From Isohypsibius dastychi (Eukaryota; Tardigrada; Eutardigrada; Parachela; Isohypsibiidae): a DNA stretch of 14,875 bases. Shown one piece after another: positions 8,501 through 14,875 of the stretch. The stretch covers positions 1 to 14,875 of the forward strand of contig JAQIWT010000812.1 in the NCBI GenBank assembly GCA_034696485.1. Direction: 5' to 3'. Within the stretch, counting starts at the first letter, position 1; the number at the start of each line of letters is the position of its first letter. The position numbers and the translations under genes were made by a program. Under the pieces are notes generated by a model that was not told the DNA's origin, did no database searches, and worked only from the letters and a program-made list of their open reading frames with translations.

Positions 8501-10215
8501 AAATCTGGAATTTCCAAAAATCGAATTAAGAACCTCAAAGTCATCAGTGTCGATGTTCAAATTTTTCAGCCCATATACGACTTTCATGTCACCGAACGGA
8601 TCCATCGAGATATTCATTCCGGCTGCCGTAGGATAGGTCACATTTTTCATTGCCCCCAGTAGCTGAGATGTGTTGAGGATATCACCACCACCACGGGAAT
8701 CGACTTCTCTGATTGCATTAGCGTATAGGATTACCGATGAATAATAACCGACTGCTATCGGATCAACCTGAGAAAACTCATCGTAAAAAACACGTAATTA
8801 AATCGCGTCTTACGCACGCTTTCAAACGCCGAGTATTGTCCCCCGAATTTCTGTCGAGAGACATTGCGGACATGCTCCTCGAAGTTTAAACGGGTCGTAT
8901 CTTCGGGCTCATAAATAGAGCATAACAGCAGCGACTTGTAGCTTTCTTTTGCAAACTAAGTAAACAAAGTATTACTATTTTTTAAGGAAATAATTTGAAA
9001 TTCTCACCCTGTCATTTTCATCTCCTTGATCGAACCGAAACTTTCCCCAAATAGGGCTGGAAAACAGCTCCGTTCCCAGAAAAAGCTAAACCAACATAAT
9101 CAGGTTATTTAATACTGATGATTCGCACACTCACATATTCTCCAGTTGTCATTCCCAGTTCATAGGCAGTCAGCTGAAAATATTGGTACGCATGTTTTTA
9201 TTAAAGAAGTTAAACAAAAGAGCTGTACCATAATATTCCGCACAAACAGCGCGTGTCCGTAGATGACGACAACTAGTTCGAAAAAAGGCTTAACCGAATT
9301 TTAAAAATAATTCCTATTTTTTTAACGCCAACAAATTTTGGGATTAGCATTGGACGATTTAGCTACCTGGTAGCACTAATTGTTAATTGTTATCCGTCAA
9401 GTAAAGCTAATAATAAACGACCCACATCTTGCTTTTTTCTGGATTTCAATCAGTGCCTGTGCTACTGGGTTTGAGTTTCCGGGTCCGACTCCATCTTCAT
9501 AACGCAGATATTGAACTTCTAAACCAATGTGTGGCATCAGCCGGAGAGCGTCACGGAGCTGAATTCCGATTTGATTATAAAAGATATCCGATGTGTCAAT
9601 GATAATTCCAATATTAGTGAAATTGAGATCGACGATAAAAAATCGGAGAAACACAGCGCCCATGCCGGAATACGTAAAACAAGTCCGAATCAAGTTTCTT
9701 AAATTTGGTCGACTGATTTCTGATACAGCTTCAATGTTTGGAGCTGGACATGCTATTATTGGGATGTTTCTTTGCATCGCCACGGCGTTTACATCTCCAA
9801 CGGCATCATCGCAACCTGCAGAAATTTCGCTAATAATAAATAATAGAATTAATAGGTTATACTAAGATTCTTCACCCGGACCGATGAACACATTGCAGGT
9901 TATATTTTCGTCCATCAAAGCCATAATACTGTAGAACGCATTATTTCTGGTCGTGCAGAGATTTCCGGCGCTTTTAAAATATAACTTAATTTCAACACCT
10001 TCCGGCAAAATATCCTGTGTGGCTTCGGTCAGCCCGACATCAATTGCAGTACTTAATTTTTTATAATTAACAATGAGACCGGTATTATCGTCCTCAATAA
10101 TAGCGCAAATATTCAGCCTGAGATTACGACGAACCTCTCTACTCTCTTGGGAGAAAACAGATGGAAAGTACACGAACAGATAAATATAAAAAGAAATCAT
10201 TTTCCCGAATTGCAT
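5552..10215 (-). CDS. Receptor-type (membrane) guanylyl cyclase, complete 23-exon gene
   Basis: A single-pass receptor that makes cGMP from GTP; its ligand is unknown. Exons: 10215-9876, 9815-9426, 9272-9229, 9173-9135, 9085-9008, 8955-8818, 8767-8534, 8479-8341, 8275-8188, 8086-7975, 7922-7779, 7721-7539, 7476-7243, 7181-7178, 7118-6994, 6940-6639, 6524-6305, 6241-6094, 6026-6011, 5951-5919, 5855-5806, 5746-5655, 5596-5552. They total 3,198 bases, or 1,065 residues. Order: signal peptide (1-22); ANF-receptor-like ectodomain with FIGPGC near 110-115 and several N-glycosylation sequons; juxtamembrane CGFTGALC (458-465); transmembrane helix 477-496; kinase-homology domain about 535-815; dimerisation coil about 825-865; cyclase domain 865-1050. 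The kinase-homology domain keeps DFG (676-678), but SHG replaces HRD and Ala564 appears to sit at the usual beta-3 Lys. Cyclase residues D891, D935, E931, C1003 and R1014 fit GTP use, but Asn is replaced by K1010. An ATG at 10200 is an alternative start. Confidence 0.94.
7178..7181 (-). other. Four-base microexon (exon 14) of the receptor guanylyl cyclase
   Basis: The sequence AAAG lies between a strong acceptor (tttttttcag) and a donor (gtaaaa). Introns of 61 bases (7242-7182) and 59 bases (7177-7119) flank it. Including it yields GTQKGDVYSF, the near-universal receptor-cyclase sequence at this point, and restores the reading phase. Joining the flanking exons directly would shift the frame. 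A competing model uses a donor at 7196 (G|gtacgt) and inserts 15 unrelated residues instead of the conserved Lys. Confidence 0.75.
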
Positions 10216-10231
10216 CGATTGCGAAACGCAT
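10139..10231 (-). promoter_or_regulatory. Upstream ORF overlapping the start of the receptor guanylyl cyclase
   Basis: An ATG at 10231 with A at -3 opens a 30-codon frame, out of phase with the receptor, and closes at 10139, past both candidate receptor starts (10215 and 10200). If included in the mRNA it would compete for ribosomes; a start site downstream of 10231 would remove it. The receptor ATG at 10215 has a weak context, while the one at 10200 (aaaATGA) is better. Confidence 0.4.
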
Positions 10232-10380
10232 GCTAAAACTGCTTGAGTGTTCAAGAATCAGATACGATATTTTTAATTTGCAGCGAATCTGTTTCAACCG
10301 GAAATAGAGTTGACCCCGATCACCCGTCAAATACAAACATAATTTAACATACCGAAACACTAGAAAACAAACAAGAAATC

Positions 10381-10749
10381 TTATTCTAATCCCTCGACCA
10401 TTTTTTTCATTTCATCTGCATCAGCGGTTCCGATCGATTTTCTTTTTTCTTCCGGCTTCATGTCCAACGTAAGTGCTTCAAAAATTTCAACTGCATCAAC
10501 CGAGGGGGAACACGGTGGCTCCACTGGTTTTTTCGGGGTGTCTACTTGAGGTATCTTTCTGTTCTCGAACGGTACATATTTCGGACGAACAGGGATTCGC
10601 TGGTAAAGAACTGATGGATCTTCTTCACGTGGTGACTTATATCCATTCTGATATAATAATTCCCAAACCAGCAACGCCTTTTCTTTATCCTTCTCGCTTA
10701 GCAATGCTACATTTTTGTCTTCCTGTTCACCGAGAAGTTGGGAGGCCAT
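10381..10749 (-). CDS. Intronless hydrophilic protein of unknown function, 122 residues
   Basis: An intact single-exon frame runs from ATG 10749, in an excellent context (aaaATGG), to TAA at 10383-10381. The protein begins MASQLLGEQEDKN, has a short helix-prone segment with several aromatic residues (KALLVWELLYQNGYK, near 24-38), then a proline-rich middle (QRIPVRPKYVPF; PKKPVEPPCSP) and a Lys/Glu-rich C terminus ending in MVEGLE. There is no signal peptide or membrane segment, so it is probably cytosolic or nuclear. It lies between two minus-strand genes, 165 bases before the receptor cyclase start and 231 bases after the charged-protein stop, with no splice signals needed. I do not recognise the family. 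Its alternation of charged and proline motifs looks like a constrained adaptor rather than a chance frame. Confidence 0.65.
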   Translation of the reverse strand: MASQLLGEQEDKNVALLSEKDKEKALLVWELLYQNGYKSPREEDPSVLYQRIPVRPKYVPFENRKIPQVDTPKKPVEPPCSPSVDAVEIFEALTLDMKPEEKRKSIGTADADEMKKMVEGLE

Positions 10750-10980
10750 TTTTCAATACACTTGCTAAAACCCTACCTAACCGGTGCAGAAAAAATAAAA
10801 TTTGCGTTGATTCAAATGGGCTTCCGGAATGACTAGTTGCTATGCTTTATCTACGGTGCGTTCATGAATAAATATTGAGAAAAAAATGAGTTCAAAATAA
10901 AAGTCCATTAATATCTTTGATGATTTCGGAAACTATCAATAACTCGACATCTTAAGCATGGTATTAAAAAAGATGAAAAT
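10750..10980. other. Intergenic region: 3' UTR of the charged protein and promoter of the 122-residue orphan
   Basis: AT-rich sequence with no supported exon on either strand. No canonical minus-strand AATAAA was found for the gene ending at 10981. Confidence 0.4.
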
Positions 10981-11847
10981 CTACAGAATAGTATCACGAA
11001 CATTGGATCCTACTTCCGGTCCTTGATTTCCAGTTTCCACCTCTAGTTGTTTCACACCATCTTCCGTGCTTTCCTGAATCTCATCGTTCCGGCGCTCGAC
11101 CTCAGTTACCGCGCGTTTATCACCGACTTCCGGTCGCTCCATTCTCCGACCTTGCTCGATGGCTTCAACAGCGACACTTGGATCAGCCGGAACGTTATTG
11201 GCAATTTTCTGCGTCAGCTAAAAAATATACAAATCGAAATTAATTGTTATCGATGACTAATAAGCAATATTGTTTAGTCTATAAAATTAGAACATACTTT
11301 CTGTTCTTCAGTTTCGACCTTTGCTTCTTTCTCAGCTTGTTCCAGTTTGTCACCTGGCTTTACTTCGGCGCTTCTTTTGGCATCAGGGAATCTGACTTCA
11401 TCAGGTGATTCAAGGTCCAGTTCTTTTCTTTTCCCACCAATTTCCCCAAGCTGAATATCTGGCTTTTTGGTTGATGGAAGATCAATTTCCGGAATATTCT
11501 TCCCGAGATCAAATTCTTTGATGTTTGGATGGTTTGGTATTTCAACACGACCAACGCTGTTTTCCAACCGTGCACCTGCACCTCCCATGTTGACGGATAT
11601 CTCCTCTGTCGCCGTTGTACGAATAGTTTGCACAGCAGTCTTTATGACTGACGTTTCCTCCACAAGTAAGTTCCTGAAAAAGTTACAAGATCAGACTTGA
11701 ACAATCTAATGTTTCACGGTACTTCAAATCTCTTCAAACGCAAAACTTTTAACAAACAATCCATAATTCATTCAGCCGAATCAAAAAAGGAAGTTGCTGT
11801 CCTTACTTCGCAGCAGCTACAACAATCCTCGCCGCCATTCTGCTCAT
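10981..11847 (-). CDS. Highly charged LEA-like / heat-soluble-type protein, possibly mitochondrial
   Basis: Exons 11847-11807, 11673-11298 and 11217-10981 join in phase (GT-AG) to encode 217 residues. The first 14 residues, MSRMAARIVVAAAK, carry only positive charges (R3, R7, K14) amid small and hydrophobic residues, like a mitochondrial presequence. The remainder is hydrophilic, with many Glu, Lys, Asp, Arg, Val and Pro, and the whole protein has no Cys, Trp or Tyr. Segments such as KLEQAEKEAKVETEEQK look like amphipathic charged helix. This composition resembles group-3 LEA proteins and the heat-soluble desiccation proteins of tardigrades, but no diagnostic repeat is recognised, so that link is inference. 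A second in-frame ATG at 11838 is possible. It could instead be a lineage-specific disordered protein of another role. Confidence 0.7.
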
Positions 11848-12081
11848 TAAGGTCCAAGTTACAATGCGATCCGGTCCCAATGCAAATCAAGAGATTCTGG
11901 GCTGCTCAAAAGTTTTTGAATGAAATATTGCAAGAATGTCTGCTGGTAATGGTGGTTTTAACCAGAATTAACACAGATATGCCTGCCAGACACCAGTCAT
12001 GTTATCGTGGGAAAACCCAAACAAACTCACGTCAGAAGGGCAGGAAGGCGCGGGTAGAGGCCTGCCGGATTTCATCCACCA

Positions 12082-12099
12082 GAGGCGATTTATCGCCTC
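12082..12099. repeat. Perfect inverted repeat, 8-base arms
   Basis: GAGGCGAT and ATCGCCTC flank a TT centre. It could form a hairpin or cruciform, or be a palindromic protein-binding site, about 240 bases upstream of the charged-protein start. It does not match the histone 3' stem-loop. Confidence 0.6.
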
Positions 12100-12270
12100 A
12101 CATTCGCAGTGTTTGCAAACAGGAATGTCCAAAAAAACGGTCGCCGAAAAACTCTGCATAAATACTATACAACCAGAGTTACCAATGGGTAACTGATAAA
12201 AAAATGTCAATCTGAAAACGAATAGCAAATCAAGTCGCACCCCTCAAATTTCTCCACGATTGCGATGACC

Positions 12271-12358
12271 TTTAATCATAATCTTCATCTTTATCTTGAT
12301 TCTTATCTTTATCTTTGTTCATCCTTTAATTATAATTATGACCTTTAAATTATAACCT
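12271..12358. repeat. Low-complexity AT/CT-rich tract
   Basis: Irregular repeats of short units such as ATCTTTATCTT and TTTAATTATAA. There are no terminal inverted repeats or coding content, so it is simple-sequence DNA. Confidence 0.5.
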
Positions 12359-12480
12359 TGAAGAATGTTCCCGTTTTGCCGAGAGTCTTTATATGCTTCG
12401 GTTGGTACTTCACATCTCCCAGCGTATAAAAAGAAAGATTGCAGCAGTCATTTTATTTCTCGCTGATGTTTTCCCAGACC

Positions 12481-12498
12481 AAAAAATCAAAACCAAAA
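12481..12498 (-). terminator. RNA polymerase III T-run terminators for tRNA-Gly
   Basis: On the minus strand just past the tRNA end come TTTT, TTTT and TTTTTT runs separated by two bases. Confidence 0.75.
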
Positions 12499-12500
12499 GC

Positions 12501-12571
12501 TGCGACACCCGGGAGTCGAACCCGGATCACCTGCTTGGAAGGCAGGCATACTACCGCTGTACTAGCGTCGC
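12501..12571 (-). tRNA. tRNA-Gly-TCC: tRNA-Gly (anticodon TCC)
   Basis: A full 71-base cloverleaf. The acceptor stem GCGACGC pairs with GTGTCGC (one G-U), followed by discriminator A. The anticodon stem CCTGC/GCAGG has loop CTTCCAA, so the anticodon is TCC, reading GGA codons. The T arm CCGGG-TTCGACT-CCCGG is perfect, and the variable loop is four bases. Internal promoter boxes A (TAGTACAGCGG) and B (GGTTCGACTCC) are present. Minus-strand T runs follow at once, as expected for RNA polymerase III termination. There is no intron. Confidence 0.97.
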
Positions 12572-13167
12572 TTACATACATTACGCTCAACAAGTTCCTT
12601 CGACCAATTTTCAGGTATGTATGAGGCATTTAAATCGCTGTGCTGCTGATCGCCGGAAACTTTTATTTCGTAATTGGGTAGTTCGTATTATTATTCAAAA
12701 TTTTTTGTCCCTGATAACGAAGACTGACGCTGGCAAGTGGCAAAATTTTGACATATTCAAAATCTCAAAATAATATCAACAAGACTTCGTGACGATTTTG
12801 TAGGTGCGAGTCCGGCACCGCGATGGTGTGGGATTTCGGTAAGTTGGATGATTAAGATATCTGACACATTGCTTCTAGTTAAGTCTCATAACATCAACTA
12901 CGATCAGCAGCAAGACCAGAGAGTGGGAACTCGGTTTCTTCTGGAGGCTTGCCACAGGTTGTCCCAAGAGAAGAATCCAGCCCATTGATCAAAATAACAA
13001 GCGCCAGCTGTTCTGGTGTGTGGCTTTCTTAATGATGTTTAATCCCTTGTCGTATCAAAAACTGTACTTGAACGATTACGGCACGTTAATACTCTCGATG
13101 ATGCTTTTATTACTTTATATTTCACACCCATAACTACGCTACCAAGTTAGTCGTATCAGAGTCAAAA
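12572..13167. promoter_or_regulatory. Region upstream of the SLC5 symporter gene
   Basis: Apart from the small spliced ORF at 12823-12988, no coding exon is supported. Acceptor-like sites (ttgtag at 12801, ttttcag at 12614) could belong to noncoding leader exons. The promoter of the symporter is expected here. Confidence 0.4.
12823..12988 (+). CDS. Possible spliced 41-residue microprotein or leader ORF
   Basis: An ATG in good context (gcgATGG) opens MVWDF, then a consensus donor (gtaagt, 12839) and an acceptor (cttctag, 12878) enclose a 40-base intron. Joined in phase, the frame continues through KSHNINYDQQQDQRVG and LLEACHRLSQEKNPAH to TGA at 12986-12988. Unspliced, it stops after ten codons. 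The composition looks protein-like, but I recognise no family. The intron is shorter than any other in the window (minimum 49), which lowers confidence. It may be an independent micro-gene, or an upstream ORF in the 5' leader of the SLC5 gene starting 179 bases downstream. Confidence 0.35.
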
Positions 13168-14875
13168 ATGGACACTGCGACGGTCAGTACGAACTTACCG
13201 GTCTCGCACTGGGCAGACATCATGGTCATCATAGCATATTTTGTGCTAGTTGTGGGAATCGGCATATGGGTAAGCGCTTACAAATAAAAAAACGCAATAG
13301 ATTCTATAAAATTGCGTTAAATTATATTTAATAACTTATTCTTAATAATCTGGTTGATAACCTTACGTTTAAAAATAATTTTTAAATTATGTGCAAAAAT
13401 CTTGTTCGGGAATTTTCTTCCTGCAAAGTTTACATCACTTCTGATCTCGAAAAATCTTCAGATATTATTTCAGTGTCTTCTCCCATACAATCCAGAAAAC
13501 AAAAAAATGTTTTGATATTTTTAAGATGTGTGAGAAAAGCCCCCCGTGATAAATAAAATCTTTTAACCAAATTTAGTAAGGTTTCTTTCACAGTCATCTA
13601 AACAATCTGCTCGTTCTGGATCGATCTCGAGTTACTTTCTGGCCGGAAGGAACATGAACTTTGTTTTGGTGAGTAGATCATCTGCTACGAACAGACACGT
13701 CATCAACCGTTCATCAGCGCTATTGTCATTTTAAATTGGAAATTGTATCCCTATGAGAAGCAAAATACCGTTCGTGCGACGACCAGCTGACTGTAAATTT
13801 TCTTAAATACAACGTAAATGGTTCGCAGGCTGCATTTCCCAATAAAAAAAGTGACAACTACATATTGATTGAATACATACAACATTGTTTAAATATTAAT
13901 ATTTATGGAATTGTTTTTAGGTCGGAACTTCGCTCTTCGCTTCAAATATTGGTTCTGGACACTTTATTGGATTAGGTCTGGAATACATACATGAATACAC
14001 TATACGAACCAAAAATTACAAACGCTATGTCAAAAAATGAATCTAATTTCATTTAAACGAAAAAGCAAATGAAAAACACATGGCTTACATTCTTAACTGT
14101 TTCCAGCCGGTAGCGCTGCGGCAACTGGAATAGGAATCGCCGCGTACGAATTAAACGTAAGATTACTAACTAATCCTTGACATTTCAGCTTGAATCCTCG
14201 TGTTCTGCTTCCTTTCGAGTATCTCAAGTTTTATAGGCGGTTTTCATTCTGCTCGCTTTGGGATGGATTTTCGTCCCCGTCTACATCGCATCAGGGGTGA
14301 TTATATAACCGTAAACTGGAAATGAAAAACATACCAATAATATATATTCTTCATTCCAGATCTATACGATGCCGGAATATCTTCGGAGACGTTATGGTGG
14401 TCAGCGAATTGGTTTCTACTTGTCATTGCTTACCCTGCTATTATATGTCTCCACAAAAATATCCGTAACTGCAGCCAGAACTAGTCTATTCATTGTCAGA
14501 CGGTTTATGATATACATTTAACAGGCTGACCTTTATGCTGGAGCGATTTTTATCGAACAATCTCTTCATTGGAACCTTTATTCCAGCGTCACAATCCTCT
14601 TGATCATTGCAGCTATGTTCACCATAGCAGGTTACTGTCAAAAAAATATCTGATTAAATATTATACACGATCAATACTTACAAATTTTGGCATGAAATGA
14701 AACCCGATATCTTTGTTGGTTCAGGTGGATTGTCTGCGGTAATCTGGACCGATTTTGTACAGTGCGTCATCATGGTGGCCGGGTCTCTAACTCTGTTAGT
14801 TGTCGTCATGATGAAAATCGGTGGCTATTCGGAACTCATCAAGAACTTTCCCTTGGTCAAACCAAAGCATACGTT
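13168..14875 (+). CDS. Sodium/solute symporter, SLC5 family (SGLT/SMIT type), partial at 3' end
   Basis: A plasma-membrane Na+-coupled transporter, probably for a sugar or myo-inositol. Exons: 13168-13269, 13594-13668, 13921-13975, 14107-14156, 14237-14296, 14360-14464, 14525-14630, and 14725 running off the window. They give about 234 residues of a family usually near 600-700. Exon 1 contains TM segment ADIMVIIAYFVLVVGIGIW, followed by YFLAGRNM. The SLC5 hallmarks FASNIGSGHFIGLAG and AAYELN, and the TMPEYLRRRYGG and STKISADLYAGAIF segments, follow in order. The Na:solute symporter signature region (YSSVTILLIIAAMFTIAGG, then LSAVIWTDFVQ) spans the exon 7-8 junction. The GSGH histidine matches the sugar-site His of SGLT1. 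Residues that would separate glucose from inositol or other substrates lie beyond the edge. The ATG context is aaaATGG. Early introns are the largest in the window (324 and 252 bases) and hold nothing else recognisable. Confidence 0.94.

Larger units (their letters stand above)
11848..12500. other. Intergenic region with hairpin sequences and AT/CT-rich low-complexity sequence
   Basis: No supported coding exon. It should hold the promoter and leader of the charged-protein gene (toward 11848). Two inverted repeats lie close together: GGCAGG with CCTGCC near 12039-12066, and GAGGCGAT-TT-ATCGCCTC at 12082-12099. From about 12271 to 12358 there is low-complexity sequence rich in TTTAT/ATCTT units. 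Confidence 0.5.

Noticed and set aside
11697-12161. Plus-strand 154-residue frame
   Set aside because: It starts with a non-ATG codon, covers exon 1 and the leader of the minus-strand charged protein, and has no recognisable features.
11968-12240. Minus-strand cysteine-containing frame upstream of the charged protein
   Set aside because: No splice signals link it to a gene, its composition is irregular, and it spans the hairpin-containing intergenic sequence.
1-14875. CRISPR array, prokaryotic operon, prophage or transposase
   Set aside because: No regular spaced repeats, no transposase or reverse-transcriptase motifs, and the genes have spliceosomal introns throughout.

Overview
The window is nuclear DNA from an animal. 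Genes are split by many short introns (most 49-115 bases), separate coding units sit 165-590 bases apart, and there are no operon-style ribosome sites. The proteins that can be named are metazoan: a receptor guanylyl cyclase, a KAR/HSD17B12-type 3-ketoacyl-CoA reductase and an SLC5 sodium symporter. A compact ecdysozoan genome fits best. A tardigrade is a reasonable guess, partly because of a very hydrophilic LEA-like gene, but nothing seen here proves it.

Layout, left to right. 1-1927 (minus): 5' part of an unrecognised Lys/Ser/Arg-rich, RS-domain protein that runs off the left edge. 1928-2514: divergent intergenic region. 2515-4201 (plus): nine-exon very-long-chain 3-oxoacyl-CoA reductase ending in an ER-retrieval KKEE tail. 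5212-4377 (minus): five-exon secreted, cysteine-containing orphan. 10215-5552 (minus): complete 23-exon receptor guanylyl cyclase of 1,065 residues. 10749-10381 (minus): single-exon orphan of 122 residues. 11847-10981 (minus): three-exon, 217-residue, highly charged protein without Cys, Trp or Tyr and with a mitochondrial-like N terminus. 12571-12501 (minus): tRNA-Gly(TCC). 12823-12988 (plus): possible spliced 41-codon microprotein or leader ORF. 13168-14875 (plus): first eight exons of an SLC5 (SGLT/SMIT-type) symporter that runs off the right edge.

Four genes (charged protein, 122-residue orphan, receptor cyclase, secreted orphan) lie head to tail on the minus strand with gaps of 165-340 bases. 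There is no evidence that they share a pathway. All exon boundaries were inferred by hand from splice signals, reading phase and family consensus. The three named genes join without a frame break.

The points most worth checking are a four-base microexon in the kinase-homology domain of the cyclase, replacement of its conserved catalytic-site Asn by Lys, a GC-AG intron in the reductase, and the LEA-like charged protein. Upstream start codons also precede several of the genes.
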